Assembly: GCA_030141605.1 (NCBI GenBank)
Contig: JAQGDQ010000039.1
Coordinates: 622,001 to 681,145, forward strand
Length of the DNA: 59,145 nt
Direction: 5' to 3'
Source of the DNA: Tubiluchus corallicola
Taxonomy: Eukaryota > Priapulida > Priapulimorpha > Priapulimorphida > Tubiluchidae
Made by a program: the position numbers and the translations under genes. Below the pieces are notes generated by a model. The model worked only from the letters and a program-made list of their open reading frames with translations, was not told the origin of the DNA and did no database searches. Shown here one piece after another: positions 47,461 to 59,075 of the stretch; the first letter of the stretch is position 1; the number at the start of each line of letters is the position of its first letter.

Positions 47461-47799
47461 AATAGAAAAAACATGCTAGAGGCACTTGGTGGTGGTCGTT
47501 TGGGAAGAGAAGAAAAGCCAGGTTAAATGAAGATGTGCACCAAGACGAAGTGTACGAGTTAGTGTGGAGGACGTTTTTTGTGGACGATCCCGTAGATAAA
47601 TCGGCGCAATAGCTGCCGCCTGCCTTCAAGAACGCAAACTATTGATTACACAATCCACATGGAAAAAGTAGTAATGCAACATAAACAGTATTTGTATAAA
47701 CTAAAAGTTATGTGCTACAAAATTAAGACACTTTTTCCAAAGTAAATATTGCTGCATTACCTCATCCAATATTGACAACAGCTTAACAAGCAACGACTT

Positions 47800-47897
47800 G
47801 TTGCTGTTGTTGGTGTTGGTGTTGGCGTGGGCGATGGCGTTGTCGTCGTCGTCGTCGTCGTCGTCGTCGTTGTCGATGTCGTTGTTGTTGTTGTCGC
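47800..47897. repeat. (GTT)n/(GTC)n trinucleotide array
   Basis: GTT and GGC-type units flank about nine perfect GTC units. The array ends next to the left block of a dispersed repeat at 47901. Confidence 0.9.
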
Positions 47898-47900
47898 ATT

Positions 47901-48064
47901 AATCAACCGATGTTTTTAGAATGAACACTGGAATGTCTTATGTCTGTATTATATTTTAGAATGTCTTATTGCATACATATAGTTGTATAATTGCAGTTGA
48001 CTGTTTATTTTTGTAAATTTTAAAAACTATGTAAAATATAGTAAACACATTAAAACGTCCATAC
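47901..48064 (+). repeat. Dispersed repeat, copy 2
   Basis: It has the same end blocks and orientation as 43617-43800. TTAGAATG-x-CTTAT motifs recur inside. The GTC array touches its left end. Confidence 0.55.
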
Positions 48065-48069
48065 ATGTT

Positions 48070-50720
48070 TCAGCTGTAATCATCAGTGAAATGAAGAACT
48101 AAAACAACAAAGACACACATACAAGGCAGGAGTTAAAATTACCGGCAACCATGCAGTGGATCCCATTGATAACAATAAACGGGTTGCAAGGACTCAATGA
48201 AAGACTTTCTACTGTGCGCAATAAGGCCATTTCGCACAGATAACGCAAGGAAAGAGGCGCACATAATTGCTCTCATTAAATCAGAAAATTTTCAGAAGAA
48301 AATAGATTTTTTCGCCTTAGCCCCTACATCATGGAAGTTCGTTTCACGTCCAGCGAGCTCGAGCGGTTGCAATTTAGACAAATTACAATTAATGGGCTTA
48401 ATCAATAGAAAGTCTTTTCATTTTTAGAGTAACACAGTTAGTGAATGTGAATATATAATAATTAATATGCATGTCATGTGTATTCGTTTTCACGAACATA
48501 TACAGGTTCCTTAATAAAAAACAAACTTGTTAATATGATACAAGAAAAATTGAAAACATGTATTTTTTCTGCAATACAGTGACGTAAACGAGGCAGAAGT
48601 AATTGAGCAGTTAAATTTTAATGCAAACTCCGCGAGGACTCGCTTAGTTTTACTTCAAATACTAAGAAACTGCCAAAACAAGTTAAATCACCACGGATAT
48701 TCAAACAAGCCTGTGGGAAGACACACAAATAATTTTTTTGAATATTTCTACAAGATGCAAACACAGTGAATTCTTTACACAGTAGGCGACAAAGAAATCA
48801 AAAACTGTTTATTGAAGTGGCTGCAAGAGAATCACAGACCTAATCATGTCTGTTTATAGAACACATGCTAAAACCTTAAAACAAGCTGGAAGCTCCCACA
48901 GTTGAAATGACAAAATACTGCTTGAGAACACAAAAAACACCTCAAGTTTGTTTTCAAATAATTAATGTTGCATATTAGGGCTGCTATCGTCATTTAATGA
49001 CTGCATTTTGTTTTTGAAAAAAGGCAATCGTATGCTTATAGCACGCCAGCAAGTAACACAGGTAGATCGTCTCTGCTGCGCACACCTGCTACACCAGCGC
49101 AGGTAAAAATCCAGGTAAGTGATAATCAGCTGGTTGGTTGGCAACGTGCCAATTTCGGTATGCCGTTACAAACGACCAGTTGCCTGCCTACTTGGCAATT
49201 TGAGGTAAGAGCAATTGCTGTAGAGAGCGTTGTGTAAACGCGTTTCCAAGAACAGTTAGGAAAAATATTTTAATAGGCAGCAAAGTTACCACAGTTTACA
49301 AAAATATTGCGCTAATTCAGTTGTAAACTTGAATACCCAATTGCTGATGACAAATTTACAAGTTAGTTGAAAATGAAAATTGAAACGTCGCCTGTTATCC
49401 ACGGCTCTCTGACACACGAAAATTTTCACAACTAGAAATGTTTCCCTTTATCTAACGACACCCAACAAATAACGTCAAAACTCGATAACCTTCCATAAAC
49501 TACGCTAAGCTATCTAAAATTTAGAGTTGGGAGCTGTAAGCGGAGAGGAAAGCAAAGCAAAAGGCAAATTAAAATGTACCGTACAAATAAAAATGGTAAA
49601 ATAATAAATACAAAAATTTTCAGCATAGCTACTCCCGACTTATCACATATAGTCGGCCCATTTCTAAACAGAAGTTTAAAGGTGCCCTTTGAAAGTTACA
49701 GATCATAAATATTGTTAATCCATATACAAATACACTCATTTGAAGTCACTGCATGCATAATCCTTGAAACTGGTATGCTGATTCAACTAATAAACGTCGA
49801 CTATTTTATTCATCCCAGGCAAAAGAAAATTATCATCGGCAGTTTATTTTAAATACTCATAATAAGCAGCGTTCAAGGCAGCAATCTTAGCTTCATAAAC
49901 ATCGCATACTCAGCTGAAAATTATTACTTAATTTAACTTCACCCAGACGCTATGTGAAAATATTTGCTCGTCTAATCCGGCCTCGAAATTTTCAACAATT
50001 ATAGGCCCGATTTAATGGGAGCCTCCTATTTTATTATATGCTGAAAAGTCTCGAGCACAGAAGGTTTTGCACATCCAGAGTTTGTTAAAATTCCTCCATC
50101 TAAAGTAAACAGATAAAACAGTGCCGGTTCCCACACATTAACAGCAGGCGCGATTTATAGACCTATAAACATCCCTGTTTCCCTTGATACTTACTGATAA
50201 CCAAGACGAAGTTGCGAGCAAACTAGCAAAAGCCTGTAATAGTAAAGCTAAATAAAGAACAGTGAAACATCCACAGGCCTTTCGGTAAATTAGCACACCT
50301 TAAGTTGCAGTTACACAGAATAGACAATCTATTGATACAGCTAGTCACGTTACCTGATAAACCAGGAGACCACATCACCATCAGGGCATCAAGGTGACCC
50401 TACTGCGTTTAAATAAATCATTAATCTGTCATTTGAAAGCCACAAAAAACGAAATAGCAACATTTAACAGCTAGACATTTGACAACATCAATTTGTTGAA
50501 GTTTTGGCTTTTTATAAGAAAACAGAACCAAAACGTTTGAGTATAATCTAGAGTGTTTATAAAGCTCTAGATTACGTCAGCAGAAAACGTAAGTCTAAGA
50601 TTCCAAGCCCTACCCATTTAGCTAATAAACGTACTCTAGACTATACCGAAAGGTCAGGTTTCGTTTGTTCGTTCACGATGTTATTGGTGGACTTTGTTGC
50701 TGTTTGAAACATTAATTTAT
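48070..50720. other. Unannotated stretch
   Basis: A 10-bp perfect hairpin stem (TAATCTAGAG / CTCTAGATTA, 50544-50574) is the only structure noted. Frames such as 48197-48427 match nothing. Confidence 0.45.
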
Positions 50721-50726
50721 GCTCGA

Positions 50727-50910
<184 letters not shown>

Positions 50911-50911
50911 G

Positions 50912-52125
50912 TGATTATAAATCGGCCCATAGTGTTAATTGAGAAATTGAGAGACACCTTTTAATGAAACAACATTAGCCACCTCTGCAAAGCCATTGAA
51001 CTGTGACTCTGTATATATCCCGCTTTCGTGTAAACTGAGCCATATCTACAGAATTCTTTGAAATCTGAGATCGTATCCTCGTGGACGGGGAATCACAAGT
51101 GATTAGTTTCTACCTCCTAAGGGTCTTTTTATACTTATCCAAGAAGAGACACTGGCGAGTGCATACAAGCTTACATTCACAGCAAACCCAACATTACTTC
51201 ATGAACAAGCAATTAACCAAACAACTAATTTTTCATCTATGCCAGGATTTGGAATTCTCACGCCACATAGATGTGTTATCTTTGTGCAGCGATCCGAATC
51301 TGGTTGTCCAATTACAGTTTTTTATCCGTGTCGATTCCATGTTCTCCTACAATTTAAACACTTAGCCGCATTATCGGATAATATTCCCCAAAATACGGTT
51401 CATATACGCTTTTGTTACAACAAATATTGTTACATAAGGTGTTTATAGCGCTGCACAAGTTTGTTCTAAAACATGTTTTAATTCCGAAAAATATCTGGTT
51501 AACAATAACTGTGCACTTGCTTAAACTCAGGTTCAAGATATAGTTAAACCAAGAGCTTATAGGTGCTATATTAGATGCTTTCTAATAATTTTAATTGTTT
51601 TGATTAATTCATAATAAGAAAACCAAGAAACTTGATGAACCCAAGGAAAGCAGTAACGAATTGTATTATTTTGCTCCGTAGTAGTTATTCATCGAACATG
51701 CGACATCTAGTGGGCAGATATTTTGCCAAAGGTAAAACAGCGGTATGTTTGTTCACCTGATTTCCCGAGAAATTTTTCAGTCTAATAATTGAGGTGTAAT
51801 AAAGACTATTATACGTTGCTCTTACGTAACGCGGATTCGTCAAAAATGAAATTCTATTAGAATTATTTAAACGCGTGCTTAATTTTTCATGTAATACCTA
51901 ATTTTCTACCTGCATTTTCGTCACCGCTGTAAGAAATTCTAAATTCCATGAAATTTATCAGCCTGTTAAAGGAGGCTGTCGAAAGAGAAAAGCTAATCAA
52001 ATGTGCGAACAACATTTTTAACTCCACAAGCTAGAAAGAAACTTGAATAGAAACAGTTCAAACACTCAGTTCCGTGCGATTAAAGTATACTGTACTCAAA
52101 AAATAAAAAAAGAACAGAGACTGTT
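50912..52125. other. Unannotated stretch
   Basis: A 94-codon frame (51081-51365) matches nothing known. No element was seen. Confidence 0.4.
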
Positions 52126-52370
52126 TCTGGAGACAGAAGGAGGATGGAGGGGAAGGGACTAGGCAGGGCGCGACAGGACAGGCCAGAACAAAATAAGACA
52201 AGACAAAAAGGGAGAACAGAGGACAGGAGAGCAGAGAAGAGGAGAGGAAAGAGGAGGTGGAGAGTAGAGAAAAGAGGAGAACAAATCAGACCAAACCAAA
52301 AGACCAAATCGACAGGACGAGGCGGGACGGGAGAGGGACAGGGGAGAGCAGAATTCAACGCAACAGATGG
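52126..52370 (+). repeat. Polypurine-rich, GGACA-type degenerate repeat
   Basis: About 245 bp, mostly G and A on the plus strand, with recurring GACAGGA and GAGGA units. Open frames on both strands here are artefacts of this composition. Confidence 0.8.
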
Positions 52371-52790
52371 CAAAGCAAGACAGCACTGCAAAACGCAAAA
52401 TTTACAATAGAAGTAAAATCCTGTCACGCTAGCTGTGCATCACATATCAACACGTGTATATTAACGTGACAGATAAATAAAAAAGCAGAGACCATTCAGT
52501 GCTATACGAGAAGTTTAAAGCAAGGAGGGGAAAGAAGCCTAAACAGCTAAGTGCACACGAAGCCTTGCAGTAGAAAACCTGCATGGACCATATATATATA
52601 TATAAAATAAGCTCCTAAGCAAATCCTTTTAAGATCTATCATCATGTCGAGTTAATCCTCGTTTCTTACTAGTAAGCATCATTACAAACCTGCAATTATC
52701 CGTGCCAGTCGGCAAAACATCACAGGTGAATGAAACATTCGTAATTGAATTAGACGTCACCACCGCGTGATTTGTGTTTCTCACTCATAC

Positions 52791-53196
52791 GCTGATTGCT
52801 ACCCCACTACCTGAAGACACACGAAAAAAAACCGGACGGCAGGCGTGAAATGACACAACGGCCCAAACACAAATTTAAGCCAAGGTTTATGCGAAAACTC
52901 GATTATATAATTCACCTGAAATATCGTTTTATCACCTTAAATAATTTCGAGCCCTTACAAAGATACAACAAAACAAGATGCTGCTAACCCCTCCGCTGAT
53001 TGCTACAGCACTACCTGAAGACACACGAAAAAAACGGACGGCAGGCGTGAAATGGCACAACGGCACTAATACATAATTTAAGCCAGGGTTTATGCGAAAA
53101 CTCGATTATATAATTCACCTGAAATATCGTTTTATGACCTTAAATAATTTCGAGCCCTTACAAAGATACGCTGTAACTTACGCTGCTAACCCCTCC
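52791..53196 (+). repeat. Tandem duplication of about 203 bp
   Basis: The units are 52791-52994 and 52995-53196. Both start GCTGATTGCTAC and end GCTGCTAACCCCTCC, with the same internal order (CACGAAAAAA, GGACGGCAGGCGTGAAATG, TTATGCGAAAACTCG, ATAATTTCGAGCCC). They differ by roughly 10% plus small indels. The 63-codon frame in unit 1 is broken in unit 2, so it is unlikely to be coding. Confidence 0.9.
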
Positions 53197-53390
53197 AATC
53201 ACTTGCCAATACAATGTTACTAGTGCACAAATAAATAATAATAAAATCAGAAGTTATATTTGTTTATAGGCTTATAGTATTGTGTATTATCGTGAATCCT
53301 TCGTGAATTCCGTACTCATTGCATGTACCATTAGATTACAAAAATAAGATTAAATAAATTAAATTACATTTAAGTTACAAAAATAACCTC

Positions 53391-53450
53391 GCTTGTATTG
53401 AGTTAACTAGTCACCTGTTACGATTTTAGTATGGAAGTCGAGATTTTTGT
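53391..53450 (+). repeat. Paired repeat flanking a GA tract, copy 1
   Basis: CTTGTATTGAGTTAACTAGT then CACCTGTTACGATTTTAG resembles 53873-53930. It may be a retrotransposon 3' UTR piece. Confidence 0.6.
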
Positions 53451-53664
53451 ATATTGTATTTCTTTACCATTTTTGTGTGTCGCATATTTACAGGCGTAAT
53501 CCTACTATACTATATGCCAATAGTTAACGAGACCATCCAGACCTAAGAGGCTGCCATACCTGACAAAGTGGTGTCCATATTCTATGCTATAAATCACAGT
53601 TAACTTACAAACCTTTGTATCAATGACTAGATCTGTTGTAATTTCTAAACGAGTTACAGGTTGA

Positions 53665-53685
53665 GAAGAAAAGAAACAGAAAGAG

Positions 53686-53719
<34 letters not shown>

Positions 53720-53737
53720 CGAGAGAAAGAGAGAGAG

Positions 53738-53785
<48 letters not shown>

Positions 53786-53843
53786 GAGAGAGAGAGAGAG
53801 AGAGAGGGGGGAGAGGGGGGAACAGAGAGAGAGAGAGTGAGAC
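53665..53843 (+). repeat. Polypurine (GA)n tract with CGAGAGA interruptions
   Basis: About 180 bp of GA units with periodic ACGAGAGA interruptions and G runs near the right end. The overlapping Ser/Leu-rich minus frames are artefacts. Confidence 0.95.
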
Positions 53844-53872
53844 AAAATAACAATTGTATTTAATAAGTATCT

Positions 53873-53945
53873 CTTGTATTAAGCTAACTTATCACCTGTT
53901 AAGATTTTAGCATGAATTGAGATTTTAATAAAATAAATAAAAATG
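53873..53945 (+). repeat. Paired repeat flanking a GA tract, copy 2
   Basis: CTTGTATTAAGCTAACTTAT then CACCTGTTAAGATTTTAG, ending AATAAAATAAATAAAAATG. The A-rich tail suggests a retrotransposon 3' end. Confidence 0.6.
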
Positions 53946-53949
53946 AAAC

Positions 53950-54585
53950 CAGATGTCGTTTAAAACGTCCCTTAGCTTTGTGTAAGTCAACGGCCATTAC
54001 TCATTTCATTCTTCTCAAAAGACAAAAAAACTTTATACTAGTCTACAATAAACTAGAAAGAATGATTATTTTACAGCAATAACTTTTCATGTTTTGCGAT
54101 TTTCTTTTGCTACTTGCCAAACAGTGCCTTAGGGTATTCCAAGGCACCAATTTCTCTTGGCTGATAAAATTTTTGGGTGTCGATTTCACCCATGGTCGAT
54201 GCCATTCAGACGCCTTTCACGCCCGCTGTGAGAAAAACTACGTGAATTATTAACAAGGAAGTATTTGTCAAACATTATTGATACACCAATAACCCCGGCC
54301 AAGTATTGATCGATTTTTGATAGCGCACACACCTGCACAACAGGTGAATACTGATGAATCTTTCAATACGCACATTATTAATTATTGGCGATCCTCATTA
54401 CCAGACGTCCAGGAAAGGGATTAACGGTCGGTAACGTCCATTACTGCTCAGGTGATGGAGATTATCGCTTTGAAAAGGTGCACCTGTCCCCTGAATTTAT
54501 TGTCCCTGTACCTGTACCATTAATGCACCTTAGAAAAGACACTCCGAAATAGCTTATAGCTGCGTTCTTATTTTTGCCCTGTGCT
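53950..54585. other. Unannotated stretch
   Basis: No feature was recognised. Confidence 0.4.
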
Positions 54586-54589
54586 ACAT

Positions 54590-54900
54590 GGCTTCCTTCT
54601 CAGGTAAGCTGTAGTCAATGAGCTCAAAATGCGGTTGTAAGGTTTCAGTAAGGCTATAGGTGATGTCTTCTATCAGGGTAAATCAGGATCAGCATACAAT
54701 TGTATGAATCTTTATGAAACATTGGCTCATCCAAAGTATGTTATCACAGTTAGAACAAGCTGCATGCGAACCACTCAAAAAAGCTTCATAAAAAACATCA
54801 TTGTAAACATTGAATAAATAAGGTAAGGGAACACCACCCTTCCTAACACCGTTCCTAAAAGCGAAAGAGACACCCTGGTGTTCTTGTCGCTCAGGTCACT
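54590..54900 (-). pseudogene. Decayed LINE reverse-transcriptase core
   Basis: On the minus strand a frame of about 68 codons (54893-54689) holds F-A-F-R-N-G-V-R-K-G-G-V at 54830-54875, then P-Y-L-F-N-V-Y. This corresponds to the conserved RT block N-G-V-R-Q-G-G-V-L-S-P-x-L-F-N-x-Y. The frame ends in a stop at 54689-54691. An alternative frame just there has Y-A-D-P at 54686-54697, where active enzymes carry Y-A-D-D. So the second catalytic Asp is lost, and a frameshift and further stops separate the blocks. It is a dead fragment. Its source clade is undetermined, though the N-G-V-R-Q-G-G style suits endonuclease-RT elements of invertebrates. Confidence 0.65.
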
Positions 54901-54904
54901 CAAG

Positions 54905-56650
54905 CCTATGCTACATTTCATGTCGTTTGGCCGTCCATAGTTGGTGGATTTATATTATCTGTCTGTAGCTATAATTAATAAAGAGCTAATACACTTCTCT
55001 GATACACTTGGTCAATGAAATAACTTTGGAAATCGCTATTATAAAGGCCTACTATCACTTAGGTCAATTTGTTATGATTATGTTTCAGCCTTTGATTCTG
55101 TGTTCCTCTCATGCTACACGTTTAAATTTCATTCTCTAGTCAACGGACTTGTTGTTGCGCGCCCTCTGTTGGGAGTGTTTCGTAAAATGTCTACCCAAAG
55201 ATAGCTCAATTTTCAGCCATCTGAGATCACTTTATGACTTCAATTAATGACACTTCTAGTAGCCCATGCATAAAAAATCACAATGCACTGCGCCATTCTT
55301 TGCTTTTTTAACTACTTTATAGCAGGAAGCTGTGTGTAGGGCCTGGAAAATGCTCCTGTTATAAGAATGGATCTGCGCAAAGAACTCGCAAACTTGTTTT
55401 TGCCAAACGTTTTACAGCGAATAATAATCTAATATTCGAACACTGGTTCGTCGAAATGACTACTTGGCTATTGTATGAAGGCAGCTGTCCTCGGGAGGGA
55501 GGGAGGAGTATGCTTACAGCACCACCTATCGTGAATTGAAATTTAATGCATAAATTTAACTCGAACACAATTGCCACCCCGGTGTACACAAAAAAACGCA
55601 TTATTGCTCTCTGCAGACAACTCGTAACATTTTACAGCAATTCGCCTTCCTACTTTAGTAAATTACTGGATTATATTAGTAACTCGAAAATCTGCCCACT
55701 CATTGGCAATCATTGCTATACTGTGCTATAGTCCTCCTCCAATTGAAGATCGCCAGTAATTAATAATAGGGGTATTGAAAGATTCATCAGTGTTCACCTG
55801 TGTGTGCACTATCAAAAATCGATCAATACCTATAGATTGCAGTTCCCCAGTGATTTTGCGGGAGCAAGACCTCAGTTTCCCAATACACATTGTAAGCTGC
55901 ACCTACTTCTCCCCCAGTCCTTCTGCGCTTATTAGTAAATGTTTTGCATGTATTATGCATGCAAAATATATACACGCCTCAATTCGCGTTCAGGCAATTC
56001 AGCCTTTTCAGTGTTTATCCTAGTGGGTTCACCGAACTATTTTTGCCCTGATAAAAGTCATGTATCACGTCGCCATTTAACAATGTCGCGGAACTTCAAT
56101 TTGCTCGGTTCACAAATCCTTTCTCTGGTGGCCTGGGGTGCACGGTTAATTAAGCTTATTTGGAACTAGCAGAACACAGCACTGTTATTCAATCTTGTTA
56201 TCCAAGCCCTACAGCGAATGCTGCAAAGCTCTATTCAAGGGCTATCGTAAATTCCTGGCAATGAAATTAACTGGCTAACTGCCTAAAAGAGCTTTTTCCT
56301 CAGCTTCTTCCATCTTCCGGCTTTCATCACGTGTGCGTGTAAACCAAAATGTGTAGAATTAATCCGAGAAAGAAATTACAAGGTTAGCCAATTATGGGCA
56401 ACTTTTTATTGTCTCGTATATGGATAATAATTTATATAGGTAGTACCTATACAAGACGCACTTAATTGGTTACCCTTGTACATCACATACAAGTTGCTCA
56501 TAATACGTACTGCTTTGCGGCGGCAGCTAAATGTTGCTGAACAGATGCAGAAACAATGTGATATTTTGCACGGAACAATCTTCCAAACAGAAACGCTATA
56601 ATCTTAAAGATAGCTCCAAGTAAGAGGGTACCCTAGATGGAATAGTTTGC
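54905..56650. other. Unannotated stretch
   Basis: The frames 55359-55601 (minus), 55546-55731, 55775-56023 and 55939-56169 (plus) match no family. More of the neighbouring RT may lie to the right on the minus strand, but it could not be read. Confidence 0.4.
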
Positions 56651-56653
56651 TTA

Positions 56654-56864
56654 AGAATTTTTCTCTTCAGATTCCGTTAGAATGTGGTCTCAAATGAACA
56701 CCATCGAGCCTAGATGAAAAATATCTATTACCGACTGATAGGAAAGCGCCCCATAGTCTTCCAAAAATGTTGTCGCTTTTCATCTATGACGTCACAATTT
56801 TGGGCGATTTTTTGTAGAGGGCACTTGCGACCACATTCTAACGGAATATGAAGAGAAAAATTCT
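56654..56864. mobile_element. MITE with 36-bp terminal inverted repeats
   Basis: The left TIR starts AGAATTTTTCTCTTCAG and continues to GTTAGAATGTGGTC. The right TIR is its reverse complement with one mismatch (35 of 36 by eye). The element is 211 bp and has no coding capacity. It contains a TGACGTCA palindrome at 56787-56794. A target duplication is not clear, because the flanks read TGCTTA and ATTGCA. The superfamily is undetermined. Confidence 0.85.
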
Positions 56865-56869
56865 ATTGC

Positions 56870-58795
56870 AATTTGTTCTTGGTTGTTTGTTATTTATACC
56901 CCTCTCTCAGTTAATATCTCGTCCTTTATTATACATCTATGAGCTCTATATAACCACAAGAATACGATTGCCACCAAAAAATAAATAGTTTAACAACCTC
57001 GGCTAATATTAGCCAACATAATGACTTTTATTTCAGAAAACAGAATCTAAATTCAAAGCTAAAACTAGTTTAATGCGTAATCGAGTAAGGCAAGATTGAT
57101 AGTTACGTACACAAATATTATCGGCATCAATAATAATTATTTTCACAAATCTGCATTCGTGTGATTAAATGTCGCACTGGTGCCAGCCTGATTGCGGGTT
57201 ACCTGATTAACGCTCGCAAGATATTATTATGTTATCACCTTTGAAAAGATCAATTAGTTCCATCAGAGAGTGTATTAATAAAGACCCTTGATGTTAGACG
57301 CTGATTACACGTTGCCACGAAGGGACCATTGTTCGCTAGAAATTAAATGGTCAGTCAAAGATGAAAGCAGCAAAACTAAAATCAGGTAGGTTGAAACCTG
57401 AAATCACATTTGCTTGCGAAGATTTAATGTTTATCGCTCATTTTTTTACAGAAGAGCATTAGTTTGCAATAACAGGTCAAAAATGTGTCATTCCTGAAGC
57501 AATCAAGTTTTTCTCCTTACGTATTGAATTGCACAATCGTGAAAACGCCTCGAAACAAATTTACAGAAATTCCCTCGCATTTATTGTGTCATTTATATAA
57601 GAACAAATACAAAATTACAATTTCAATACATGAAATATCAAAGTACAAGTCTCGAAGACAACGACATAATAAAATAATAAATACACAATAGAGTTTCATA
57701 GTTGCATTGGTGATTTAAAAGTTCATTATGAAACAAAGATTGAAAATGTCAGATGGTCTGCTAAGCCTAAGACTCATCACACAATGCAGTATCGACTATT
57801 TCGAACATTAATTATCATTTAATAATTACCTGCTTACTTGGTTAACAAGGTAACAACTTTAGACGTAGAACTTATAAATCGAATATTATGAAGCGCTCAA
57901 AACATTAATAATATAATTTTAAAAGCTGAGTTGGGCAGAAATGCTTTTAAGCCTGTGAACAAACCAATCGGTATGTGGGTATAACAGCGATCATACATTA
58001 AACAGTTAACTTTTTATTACACTAAAAACCAACGCTTCGTAAATAGTTGAAAATTTAATGTGTGCTTTCACGTTATATTGTTAAAAATATCAAAAATACA
58101 GAAATATCAGTCAGGGGTCACTATTGTATAAGCCATAAAACTGCAAGATGAATTACTTGTTTTTTAAGTAAAAGTAGTTTTTCTTTTTAAATGTACAACA
58201 ATTTTAATGAAGGGGCCTGTGAAATGAAAGAACGATCTTTCGACAAATAAGACAATATATACTAAGCATTACATACTAAAGTAGAGGAACCTTAACAAGA
58301 TGCCCCACGGACCACTGCTGGAGTAGTGGGTTACCCCTCCTAGCAATGATATGGGTTTGCAAAATGCATTGTTTCGATAAGTCTAACTTGCAATTTTTTA
58401 GCTATTTCTTCAAGACCCATAAAATGTGTTCATTCTGCCAGATTTCTGCTCAAGCGCATTAAGCTGCCATATCCATGAATAAACAGCACAGTAGGGAACC
58501 ATCTTATTAGCATATATTACATGTAAATGAGCATTTCATGCGCCACTAAGCCATCAGCTACTGGTCTTTTTAAAATTTTCCACATCCCAGCGGGTGCGGA
58601 GTAATCTCTGTACGTAGTTCAGTAGCAAGAGCCTAATTAACAGACGACCCAAAAATCTCAATCTACTCTCTGAGTAGCAACTCCAATTACAGGTGTTGCC
58701 ACGTCGTTTAATAACAACGTTAAGTGCTTGTGATCAGGACTGACTTCATAGTATATAATCTTTCCTCTAAACGGAAATCTTTCCTCTCAACGTAA
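56870..58795. other. Unannotated AT-rich stretch
   Basis: A 22-bp motif (AGTTGAAAATTTAATGTGTG plus CT) at 58045-58066 recurs at 58798-58819, just left of a TTAGGG-core element. Nothing else was recognised. Confidence 0.45.
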
Positions 58796-58828
58796 AAAGT
58801 TGAAAATTTAATGTGTGCTAATTTAATG

Positions 58829-58940
58829 GGAAAGTTTACAATTTCCCACATACAAGAAATTAGTTCGTGAAGCCGATTAGGGTTAGGATTAGGGTGTGTT
58901 AGGGTTAGGGTGTTTAAACTGTGTGGGGATTGTAAACTCC
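58829..58940 (+). mobile_element. TTAGGG-core inverted-repeat element, copy A
   Basis: The left end AAAGTTTACAATTTCCCACA is inverted to the right end TGTGGGGATTGTAAACTCC. The interior has TTAGTTCGTGAAGCCGATTA, then about five TTAGGG-type units (including TTAGGAT and GTGTTAGGG), then GTGTTTAAACTGTGTGG. This copy has the best-kept ends of the family in this window. Confidence 0.75.
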
Positions 58941-58985
58941 TCCCGCAATTTTTTATTTTGTTGTTTTCGTTAACGATTTCGAAAT

Positions 58986-59075
58986 AGGGGTGAGCATCGA
59001 ACGTTCGAATTCGAGTGGAACGAGTATTTCTAATTCGAAGACGATTCGAAAATAAAATTATGGATTCGAATAATT
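58986..59075. repeat. TTCGAA-rich cluster
   Basis: ATTCGA/TTCGAA motifs recur at least six times in about 90 bp, on both strands by palindromy. Such clusters mark the ends of some DNA transposons, but the window ends before a partner end could be seen. Confidence 0.4.

Noticed and set aside
55060-55190. Plus-strand S-A-F-D-S-V string that looks like an RT active-site region
   Set aside because: It is on the strand opposite to the convincing RT block at 54590-54900, has no supporting blocks around it and is probably chance.
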